Part shown: positions 27,272 through 35,858 of the stretch, piece by piece
Position numbering within the stretch: position 1 is the first letter of the stretch
Layout: the number at the start of each line of letters is the position of its first letter
Source: VYFG01 sp965221795
GTDB taxonomy: Bacteria > Pseudomonadota > Gammaproteobacteria > Arenicellales > Poriferihabitantaceae
DNA: 64,000 bases
Direction: 5' to 3'
Assembly (NCBI GenBank): GCA_965221795.1
Contig: OZ244914.1
Coordinates: 372,001 to 436,000, forward strand
Position numbers and translations under genes: made by a program
The notes under the pieces: generated by a model
What the model was told of the DNA's origin: nothing
What the model saw: only the letters and a program-made list of their open reading frames with translations
The model's database searches: none

Positions 27272-27378
27272 TATAAATTAGTCGACACTGAAAATCTGTT
27301 TCAAGGCCCGCCATGAGCAAACCCGCCCCCTCCCTGATAGCCGTATAAATTAGTCGACACTGAAAATCTGTTTCAAGG
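27272..27378. repeat. Pair of identical 35-bp direct repeats, 37 bp apart
   Basis: Two perfect 35-nt copies (27272-27306 and 27344-27378) contain GTCGACACTGAAAATCTG and end TTTCAAGG; they are separated by 37 nt of unrelated sequence. The unit contains the inverted repeat CTGAAA-N5-TTTCA. A diverged copy, on the opposite strand, sits near 15618-15652 (CTGAAA, TTTCAG, GTCGACT). The dimensions mimic a one-spacer CRISPR, but a dispersed palindromic element or IS end is as likely. Confidence 0.6.
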
Positions 27379-27389
27379 GGCTGCCAGCG

Positions 27390-28160
27390 TCCATGACTGG
27401 AACACTGCCCGGCTCGGATCCCGGCATCTTCCATCGCGCCGTCACTCCCAAGCGTTCGTGGTGCCTCAAAACGTCGCAAATGCCACCACCAAGCCCCAAA
27501 ATCCAGCGACCAAAAAACCGCAGCGGACGGAGGACCCGCCGCCGGTGGTGACCGGCACTGCACCGCAGTACCTTCCTCCGATCCCCTCCATCCCCCGGAG
27601 CCAGTTCTGCCCCAGATGGCCATCCGACTTCCGATGCCCGATCACCGGCTCTATGGCCTGCCGACGCTTGAGACACTTTTTCAGCCGCCGGGTCACGATC
27701 CCCCGCCGCTGTCCGGACCGGGATACGGAAGCCTCGTCCTCGCCATGACCCCGGTAACCGCGGTCGACGAACCCCTCGTCAATCGACCGCCTCGTCCGGC
27801 ACCGAATCGGGTCCAGCGCCGGCTTCAGGGGTTGTCCATCATCGGGACTCCCCGCCAGCGCCATGCCGCAGGAGGAAGTGGCTCCGGTGGGTGGTGGCCA
27901 TACTCCCCTTGACGCCGAATTCGTATCGCCGATGAGCCTTGCCCTTGCGGATGCACTCGACTTCCGGGGCGCGCAAGCAGTACCGTTGGTTCCGGCCCTT
28001 CTTTTCCGGTGCCAGGAACCGCCGGGCCCTCGCCCGCTCGTCCGCAACCACTGGCCTGAGGTCCTCTCATCTCGCGGTTTTTCTCGCCATGTCCCGAACC
28101 ACCCGGCCTAGGGAAGTCCGCAGATGCCTTGCCTGACGGTTCCTGCGGCGCAACTGCGCA
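27390..28160 (-). mobile_element. Degenerate IS5-like transposase remnant abutting the CRISPR array
   Basis: On the minus strand the remnant reads, across several frames, AQLRRRNRQARHLRTSLGRV, VECIRKGKAHRRYEFGVKGS, ALAGSPDDGQPLKPALD, EGFVDRGYRGHG and RRQAIEPVIGHRKSDGHLGQ, the core of IS5-family transposases (DRGYRGH and the IEPVIGHxKSDGHLG box). The N-terminal third is missing: homology begins only about 12-15 bp from the last CRISPR repeat. Frameshifts make it inactive. It is the inverse paralogue of the remnant at 23041. Confidence 0.75.
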
Positions 28161-28171
28161 TGGAGGAGCCG

Positions 28172-31100
28172 GCTTCAATGAGGCCGCCGCCCGAAAGCGG
28201 CGGATACCGGACCGGTGATTACGGAAGGAAAAAATCATGGCGACGCTTCAATGAGGCCGCCGCCCGAAAGCGGCGGATACAAGTGCCGATCGAGGGCAGT
28301 TATTACGGTCACATCCTGCTTCAATGAGGCCGCCGCCCGAAAGCGGCGGATACGACCGTACCGGCCAAATCCGTATCCCGACTGGATCGCGCTTCAATGA
28401 GGCCGCCGCCCGAAAGCGGCGGATACCCTGTTTGCCGAGGTCCGGTTCCAGAATCAAGCGGCAAGCTTCAATGAGGCCGCCGCCCGAAAGCGGCGGATAC
28501 CTCTCACCTACCGCAACCTGACCCAACCCGAAGCCGAGCTTCAATGAGGCCGCCGCCCGAAAGCGGCGGATACGAACATCGTGTTCGCTTCCACGTCTCC
28601 GCCAGCCTGCTTCAATGAGGCCGCCGCCCGAAAGCGGCGGATACGTCGCAAATCTGGAATTTTTGCGCCAATCTGTCGCGCTTCAATGAGGCCGCCGCCC
28701 GAAAGCGGCGGATACTGTCTCGCAGCGGGTCCAAATCCGGGAAATATTGCGGCTTCAATGAGGCCGCCGCCCGAAAGCGGCGGATACACGGACAGGCGAG
28801 GGCCTGGGACGCGGTCTGGCTGCGGCTTCAATGAGGCCGCCGCCCGAAAGCGGCGGATACTTGGTAGAGACGGACGTCGTCGGATGGGTCGTCGGCGCTT
28901 CAATGAGGCCGCCGCCCGAAAGCGGCGGATACTATCCTCAGCACCAGACGCAACCAATCCGATCATGGCGCTTCAATGAGGCCGCCGCCCGAAAGCGGCG
29001 GATACCCTGACGCAGGATCAATTCAGTGGACAACTTGAACCAGCTTCAATGAGGCCGCCGCCCGAAAGCGGCGGATACTCCGAACCAGAGCCCAGATAGC
29101 GGCGGATGTAGCGTCGCTTCAATGAGGCCGCCGCCCGAAAGCGGCGGATACTCGACGGTCTCCTGTCTGCTGGCCCGTCTGCGGACGCGCTTCAATGAGG
29201 CCGCCGCCCGAAAGCGGCGGATACAACCGTGTTTACAGAAGTCACACGGTAAAGCAGATTACAGCTTCAATGAGGCCGCCGCCCGAAAGCGGCGGATACT
29301 GGCTTTCTGGATTGATTCTTCTGCTCTCAATTCTTCGGCTTCAATGAGGCCGCCGCCCGAAAGCGGCGGATACCTGCTTTGGCGTACGTTGAGTGCATTT
29401 TAGCCGAGCAGCTTCAATGAGGCCGCCGCCCGAAAGCGGCGGATACAGCTTCGAAGAACAAAAAGAGGCTGGTTTGCAAACAGCTTCAATGAGGCCGCCG
29501 CCCGAAAGCGGCGGATACGCCTTTACGAGTGACATCTTGGCCACGACGAACGTTGCTTCAATGAGGCCGCCGCCCGAAAGCGGCGGATACGGATGATAAC
29601 CTCTAACCGTGCTATCGGTAGCACCCTGCTTCAATGAGGCCGCCGCCCGAAAGCGGCGGATACAAGTGGCATAGCCAGATTCAGGATGGCGCTGTGATCG
29701 CTTCAATGAGGCCGCCGCCCGAAAGCGGCGGATACAACGGGGCTGGAGTCTACGACGGGACCAAATATTACGCTTCAATGAGGCCGCCGCCCGAAAGCGG
29801 CGGATACGCCATGACCTTGTGATTCAGAGTCTCGGACAAAGATAGCTTCAATGAGGCCGCCGCCCGAAAGCGGCGGATACGTGAGGCTGGCCGCTACTTT
29901 AATACTCTCCGCTCGCAGCTTCAATGAGGCCGCCGCCCGAAAGCGGCGGATACAAGCCTGCCGCTTGTTGCTCCATGGCTTCCCACGCTTGCTTCAATGA
30001 GGCCGCCGCCCGAAAGCGGCGGATACACATTACCCTTTGCGTTACGACTCTGATTATTGGACGCTTCAATGAGGCCGCCGCCCGAAAGCGGCGGATACGG
30101 CGGTGATGGCGGGCACGCTGCAAGCGGACCCGGACCGCTTCAATGAGGCCGCCGCCCGAAAGCGGCGGATACCAGGTCGGCAACGTAATCGAGCAAGGCG
30201 GTGGACCGAGCTTCAATGAGGCCGCCGCCCGAAAGCGGCGGATACAATCTGGCCAATAAAATTCCGGCACCGGTTGCAGCAGCTTCAATGAGGCCGCCGC
30301 CCGAAAGCGGCGGATACCGACACGCCGGGGTAGGCAGAATCTAAATAATCTTTGCTTCAATGAGGCCGCCGCCCGAAAGCGGCGGATACCTTGGGAGCGA
30401 GTATTGACTACCCCGATGCCGATTAACGCTTCAATGAGGCCGCCGCCCGAAAGCGGCGGATACGATCAAACAACGGATGAACAAAAGAGGGCTCGTAGCG
30501 GCTTCAATGAGGCCGCCGCCCGAAAGCGGCGGATACATCTGGCATGGTGTCGGACATGGTAGAGGGATAGACGCTTCAATGAGGCCGCCGCCCGAAAGCG
30601 GCGGATACTTTGCCCGTGGCGAGTCCTCCCTGATCCATCGCGTAGCTTCAATGAGGCCGCCGCCCGAAAGCGGCGGATACGGGTATCTTTTTTAGCGCGT
30701 GATACCCTCCATGTCGAGCTTCAATGAGGCCGCCGCCCGAAAGCGGCGGATACGACCTGCGATCTGGTCTGACCGTCCTGCAATTTTTCTGGCTTCAATG
30801 AGGCCGCCGCCCGAAAGCGGCGGATACGCGTGATATCCATGCGCTGCGGATTGCGCTGGAATAGCTTCAATGAGGCCGCCGCCCGAAAGCGGCGGATACG
30901 ACACGCAACCGGACGCAACCACGCACTCCTATATAGCTTCAATGAGGCCGCCGCCCGAAAGCGGCGGATACGATAATGGAGACGTTCACCCACGCGGGCA
31001 TTGGGGTAGCTTCAATGAGGCCGCCGCCCGAAAGCGGCGGATACTCGATAAGTCCTTTAAGGAATGCCTTAATCTCATCCTGCTTCAATGAGGCCGCCGC

Positions 31101-32282
31101 CCGAAAGCGGCGGATACGATCCTAGTAGTTACGTTCGTTACGCTGCTTGCATCGCTTCAATGAGGCCGCCGCCCGAAAGCGGCGGATACCTCTCTGTCAT
31201 TCGTGACGGAGGGGGCTGATGGCCAGCTTCAATGAGGCCGCCGCCCGAAAGCGGCGGATACCCGACATCGCCTATCAACGGTCTCGTCGCCAACTGGCTT
31301 CAATGAGGCCGCCGCCCGAAAGCGGCGGATACGTGGCGTGCACTTTAACGTGCGGGACCTCGACCCGACGCTTCAATGAGGCCGCCGCCCGAAAGCGGCG
31401 GATACCCGAAACCTGAAAAAATCCTTTAACATTTTCAACGTCGCTTCAATGAGGCCGCCGCCCGAAAGCGGCGGATACTCGTGCGAAGCTGTGAAGTAAT
31501 AAGGTCATTATCTTGCTTCAATGAGGCCGCCGCCCGAAAGCGGCGGATACGAGGGGGGGGGGGGGGGGGGAGTTCATCAAGAGGAAAATCAAGATGCTTC
31601 AATGAGGCCGCCGCCCGAAAGCGGCGGATACCACGATACGCAATCTGTTCGGGTTGCTTGGAAGCTAGCTTCAATGAGGCCGCCGCCCGAAAGCGGCGGA
31701 TACCAGCATTTCGGTGCTGCATCTGGCCGAACGGGACCAGCTTCAATGAGGCCGCCGCCCGAAAGCGGCGGATACCCCCCCGTCCACGTCCGGGATGACC
31801 TCCTCAAACTGCTTCAATGAGGCCGCCGCCCGAAAGCGGCGGATACTCCTCACACTAGAGCATGATTATATCATGCTCTTTTTGCTTCAATGAGGCCGCC
31901 GCCCGAAAGCGGCGGATACGATCATCTGCGAAATGACGGCAATCGCGCATGAGTTGCTTCAATGAGGCCGCCGCCCGAAAGCGGCGGATACCCTTGGAGT
32001 CTACGGCGAGGAAAATATATCCGTTGCTGCTTCAATGAGGCCGCCGCCCGAAAGCGGCGGATACGGAATTTATCCGCAGAGTGCGGAGAGCAAACGGACT
32101 GCTTCAATGAGGCCGCCGCCCGAAAGCGGCGGATACGAATTGTGCCCCAAGATCAATCTGGAGTCCTGTCTGGGCTTCAATGAGGCCGCCGCCCGAAAGC
32201 GGCGGATACGCGATCTGATTTTTGCGATCGACACGTCCGGAAGCATGCTTCAATGAGGCCGCCGCCCGAAAGCGGCGGATAC
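28172..32282 (-). CRISPR. CRISPR array, 57 identical 36-nt repeats, 56 spacers
   Basis: I traced 57 repeats from 28172-28207 to 32247-32282, all apparently identical. Read on the minus strand the unit begins GTATCCGCCGC and ends CCTCATTGAAGC, with a 7-bp stem (CCGCCGC/GCGGCGG) and the last eight bases ATTGAAGC forming the expected 5' crRNA tag. Spacers are 35-39 nt except one of 45 nt (31551-31595) containing an 18-G run. The orientation matches the cas genes, and the leader is at the high-coordinate end, so the newest spacer is 32210-32246. The leader-distal repeat is also perfect, unusual for an old array end. Stem, tag and neighbouring csb1/csb2 fit type I-G. Confidence 0.98.
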
Positions 32283-32487
32283 CGCGTTCTCGCAATGCAA
32301 GCTACGCTAAGAGGTTTCACGTATATTTGCGAGAACCCCAGGTGATAATAAACCAATTATACCCTTTGATGTCAAATCGCGATCCGAAGTCCGATTTAAA
32401 TTCATATTTTTAAAGAACATTTCTTGAAGCGAGTGGTGCCGGGGGTGGTTGACACTACATGGCCTCTCGTCAGCAAGCGGCAGTTCT
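32283..32487 (-). promoter_or_regulatory. CRISPR leader
   Basis: The 205 bp between cas2 and the first repeat is AT-rich. On the minus strand it has a consensus -35 TTGACA (32375-32370) and, 17 bp on, TTTATT (32352-32347), overlapped by TATTAT, a plausible pre-crRNA promoter. A perfect 10-bp inverted repeat (GTTCTCGCAA at 32286-32295 and TTGCGAGAAC at 32327-32336) begins three bases from the first repeat and could be the adaptation anchor. Confidence 0.75.
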
Positions 32488-32835
32488 TCAAACGATAACC
32501 ACTTCCCGCTTGACTGGGAACACTTTTCGCTTCCCCAGTGAAACAATTCGAGGCTCGAGCCATTCTGCGGTCCCGACATCAATAACCACTACATGATCAT
32601 CACCATGATGGATCAATTGATCGAAGTCGGCAAGCAGTTGCGCATAGCGAGTCGGTGACAATCGACATTGAAATACCGACAGCTGAACCCACTCGCCATA
32701 TCCTTGCATCATTTTGTATACCTTTCGCCAGCGTTTGTTGTTAGCAATATCATAAACAACGAAATAGATTTTTTCATAATCTTTCAATTTCCGGATCCTT
32801 TTTGTTGATTGGCTTTCCGAGAGAGTCAGGCTCAA
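32488..32835 (-). CDS. cas2: CRISPR adaptation endonuclease Cas2
   Basis: A 115-residue Cas2 with the ferredoxin-like start YEKIYFVVYDIANNKRWRKV and the dimer strand WVQLSVFQCRLSPTRYAQL. The metal-binding aspartate is in VVYDIAN. The start is a TTG at 32835 overlapping the cas4-cas1 stop (TTGA), adding about 20 residues before the usual N-terminus; no ATG is better placed. The C-terminal tail (SLGKRKVFPVKREVVIV) is typical of the type I-C/I-G lineage. It is the last cas gene before the leader. Confidence 0.93.
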   Translation of the reverse strand: MSLTLSESQSTKRIRKLKDYEKIYFVVYDIANNKRWRKVYKMMQGYGEWVQLSVFQCRLSPTRYAQLLADFDQLIHHGDDHVVVIDVGTAEWLEPRIVSLGKRKVFPVKREVVIV

Positions 32836-34601
32836 CGGGTCAGAAAATTAGGATATTCTGGTATTTCCCCCAACAAAAAGCGCGCCAACAGCCTAGACTG
32901 CATCTCGAACAAGCGACGGTACTCAACTGTATATCCAAAAATCGGATGGATCACTTCCCGATTCAGTCGACGTTCAAAAATTGCGATGAATCGCTTGCGA
33001 CCCTTGTCCGTGAGGTTTACTCCGACCGGAGTACGGATAAAGTCCGATTGGTCAATTTCGCCATTATTGATCGCGGTGATGACGCAAGAATCAACGATTA
33101 ACGACCGGAAAGGCTCCATCATGTCCAACGCCAATGCCGGGCGACCATAACGTGGCTGGTGAAAGAACCCACGGAATGGGTCTAGGCCAACCGCAGAAAG
33201 AGCAACCACGAACGAGCGGGTCAACAGAGAGTAACCGAAGGAAAGCATGGCGTTGACTGGATCAGTCGGGGGCCGCCGATTGCGGCCTTCCATACGGAAA
33301 CACCATTCCGAATCGTCAGGCATCTTCAACATCTTGGGAAAGGACTGGAAGTAATGTGCGGCGGCCGCACCTTCGACCCCAAGCAAGGATTCGACTTCTC
33401 TAACCGAACCAACTTGATTCGAAAGCAACTTCATCACTTTCAGCACAGATGCTGAAGCTTTCTTGTCGGTCCAGTTTCTGCGCAATAACACACGGCTATT
33501 CTTGATTTTTGCTCGAATCCAGCCTTTTGCCAGTCGAAGGCAAACAGACTCATTGAAAGAGGCCCGGTACTGAGCTGTTCGGAGTTCGACATTCGAATGT
33601 CCGACACCCATGGAATGGCCAAGAAACCACCCCCCATAGGAGTGCCAGGTGATGGGGACCTCGCGCCGCATCAACTCATGCAAAGTTGGCGTGGTTACGT
33701 ATGCATTACCCATAAGAACCAATTGGGAGACCTCCGCAAGCCGCACGTAAACCGGTTCTTGATCATCCAGCGTGATCACCAGCCGGTCACCTTGCTTGGC
33801 AACTTTTGCACGATTAGCCTGGACATAGACCGGCAATGCATGAACACGACGCACGGCGATTGGACGTACCTCACTGCCAGTAGCCCGCAACAAATTGACC
33901 TCATCCGGCATACAGATCCCCACCAGAGAACATCGGTTGCATTTGGGGCTGTTTTGCAACGGAGGAGGAATCTGTCCGCCCTCGACAACGAAGCGTAAAG
34001 CCTCTATCGATTGTTTCGTCAGCAACCGAAGCGACTCATCAAAAATCACACGAACCCGCTCCTTTGAACCGGCGAAGTAAAGAACGCCTTCAGTGCAGCG
34101 ATAACCATGTTCCTCTAACAGCAAACCTTGGGCACATAGCTGTACGCGTTCTGGATCATAAGCTTTCTGCCGCACGTGAGGCCGTTTGCCACGCTTGTAT
34201 TCCACCGGAACCACTCCACCGTCTAGGGTGGATTCGACCAGGTCGATTTTTGCGACCAGATCAAGCTTCGCTGATGAAAGCTCGACAGAACGGGCAGGCT
34301 TGATACCCTGAGGTTCAGTCTCCGCTTCTGGGTCCGGCAGAGGCTCAGATTTTTGATCCACCCGGCGATGAATATGACGGCCCTCGACTGTATCTGAAGA
34401 ATCTGCCCATTCTTTCTGCACCCATTCGAGGTAAGCCAGCCGAGGGCAATAGACAAATTCGTTCAGAATGCGCACCGGGATCAAAGGACTTTCCGGATGC
34501 TTTCCTATATTGAGCGGCAAGGAAAGTTGTAGCGGAGAGTTGGGCTCCTCAGTTTCGGCGATCAGATGATCCGGAATATGGCGGACCGTCTCGATAGACA
34601 T
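32832..34601 (-). CDS. cas4-cas1: Cas4-Cas1 fusion protein
   Basis: About 589 residues from the ATG at 34601, which has GGAGA upstream; a TTG at 34688 is the other option. The first about 200 residues are Cas4, a RecB-like nuclease with Fe-S cysteines (EFVYCPRLAYLEW, and CNRCSLVGIC), the acidic core VPVEYKRGKRP and QLCAQGLLLEE. The rest is Cas1 integrase with the conserved LLGVEGAAAAHYF glutamate, the FFHQPRYGRPALALDMMEPF histidine and acid pair. Cas4 trims prespacers at the PAM while Cas1-Cas2 integrates them. This fusion is characteristic of type I-G (I-U). A 230-bp gap separates it from csb3. Confidence 0.95.
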   Translation of the reverse strand: MSIETVRHIPDHLIAETEEPNSPLQLSLPLNIGKHPESPLIPVRILNEFVYCPRLAYLEWVQKEWADSSDTVEGRHIHRRVDQKSEPLPDPEAETEPQGIKPARSVELSSAKLDLVAKIDLVESTLDGGVVPVEYKRGKRPHVRQKAYDPERVQLCAQGLLLEEHGYRCTEGVLYFAGSKERVRVIFDESLRLLTKQSIEALRFVVEGGQIPPPLQNSPKCNRCSLVGICMPDEVNLLRATGSEVRPIAVRRVHALPVYVQANRAKVAKQGDRLVITLDDQEPVYVRLAEVSQLVLMGNAYVTTPTLHELMRREVPITWHSYGGWFLGHSMGVGHSNVELRTAQYRASFNESVCLRLAKGWIRAKIKNSRVLLRRNWTDKKASASVLKVMKLLSNQVGSVREVESLLGVEGAAAAHYFQSFPKMLKMPDDSEWCFRMEGRNRRPPTDPVNAMLSFGYSLLTRSFVVALSAVGLDPFRGFFHQPRYGRPALALDMMEPFRSLIVDSCVITAINNGEIDQSDFIRTPVGVNLTDKGRKRFIAIFERRLNREVIHPIFGYTVEYRRLFEMQSRLLARFLLGEIPEYPNFLTR

Positions 34602-34919
34602 GATGAGATGTCTCCGTGAAATGGACAGGAGTTGTTTCGCGGTTGGAGGCTCCGGTGGAAGCACGGCATGGAGCTGGTTTGATGGCAAGACTTTGATGGA
34701 ACGAAATCAGTGCTCGCACGCCCTGCAGGTGAAATAATATCAGCAACTGCACCTTGAGTAATTCCCACAAACATGTCGCGAACCTTATGGTGAGGAAGTT
34801 GAGCCGATATGAAGTATTGGATGTAAAAATGGCTGACTCGGCGATTATGCGATTCGGGGCAAATACCATCGCTGGGATGATTACTGCAACAATCCCTCAA
34901 CTATACTGAAACCCTCATG

Positions 34920-35858
34920 TCAAATAGGTTTAGCAGTGACGAAACTCCGATACTTTCCTTGCGTAATTCGCTGACTTCGAAAAACCTCCACGATTCCCAT
35001 GCGAATGAGAAATTCTCGGTCCGGCTGCTCTTTCTGAAGTTGTGCAAGTGGAAGTAATGAACGGACCACCGACAAATCAATGGGAACCGACCACACTGGC
35101 CAAGATAACTCTATCGCACCATCACGCTTCGAAAACCCGGTAGTTTCGAGTTTGTGCTGACGAGGCTGTGTGGGAAACAGGGGCAATGCTTCTATAGCAA
35201 GTCGGTTCCCACCCCAAACACTTCCAAACTTATCTTTAGTGGAATCTTTGGCAGGGGCGTCCCAACGCAAAGCATATCGTTTATCGTCCACCGGATCCCA
35301 GCGCATGCTATGTTTTTCTAGGGGATCGTCATACACCCAAGGTTCAAATATCGCTTTTTCCAAATGGAAGGATTGAGTGTCTTCAATGAATGTCCGCATC
35401 GTCTTCAAAAAATGCTGATGCCCCGCCCCACTCATCGTTCGAAAATCTGTATCGGTTATCTGATCAATCGGCCTGCTGTTTAGTTGCGATTGGATGATAT
35501 CACTACCAAACGCAGCAAGAAAATCGACATTGCGGCGATCCTTAGCTGAAGCGGATGACCGGCCTCTGACCAGTGCGTCGCGGAAGTCATTCAGATTGAT
35601 TGTCAGATTGTCGCCGAGAGTGAAGGCTGCTAGAGTCGCGCTGTTTTTCAGCTGTCTATCGAGCAAATTAATCAGTGTAGCGCGACTAGTTTCCATCGAA
35701 GATCGCAGTCGCGACTGCCAATGACCATTCACGAGTTCCCAACTCATTTCAAACCGACTTGCTGGAGCAGCCAATGTTGCAGTTCGAAGAACACCAAGCG
35801 CCGCTAGATAACTGAGCGGATTATCGGCGCAAAGACCACCCAGAAGCAGATCAGTCAC
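34920..35858 (-). CDS. csb3: Csb3, Cascade subunit of type I-G
   Basis: A 312-residue protein starting LLLGGLCADNPLSYLAALGV, a start shared by the Csb3 (and Csx17) group of type I-U/I-G subunits. It takes the place of the large or Cas8-like subunit in loci without csx17. The length fits Csb3 rather than Csx17, which is about 700 residues. The ATG overlaps the cas3 stop (ATGA), so the two are translationally coupled. No catalytic motif is expected or seen. Confidence 0.8.
   Translation of the reverse strand: MTDLLLGGLCADNPLSYLAALGVLRTATLAAPASRFEMSWELVNGHWQSRLRSSMETSRATLINLLDRQLKNSATLAAFTLGDNLTINLNDFRDALVRGRSSASAKDRRNVDFLAAFGSDIIQSQLNSRPIDQITDTDFRTMSGAGHQHFLKTMRTFIEDTQSFHLEKAIFEPWVYDDPLEKHSMRWDPVDDKRYALRWDAPAKDSTKDKFGSVWGGNRLAIEALPLFPTQPRQHKLETTGFSKRDGAIELSWPVWSVPIDLSVVRSLLPLAQLQKEQPDREFLIRMGIVEVFRSQRITQGKYRSFVTAKPI

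Noticed and set aside
29079..29115. Spacer containing GGCGGAT, resembling a partial extra repeat
   Set aside because: Only seven bases match the repeat end, and the spacer has normal length (37 nt); chance similarity.
28172..32282. Many ORFs through the CRISPR array reading as tandem RPPPESGGY, EAAARKRRI or YPPLSGGGL repeats
   Set aside because: They are translations of the repeat unit in three frames and both strands, with no ribosome sites; the DNA is an array, not a repeat protein gene.
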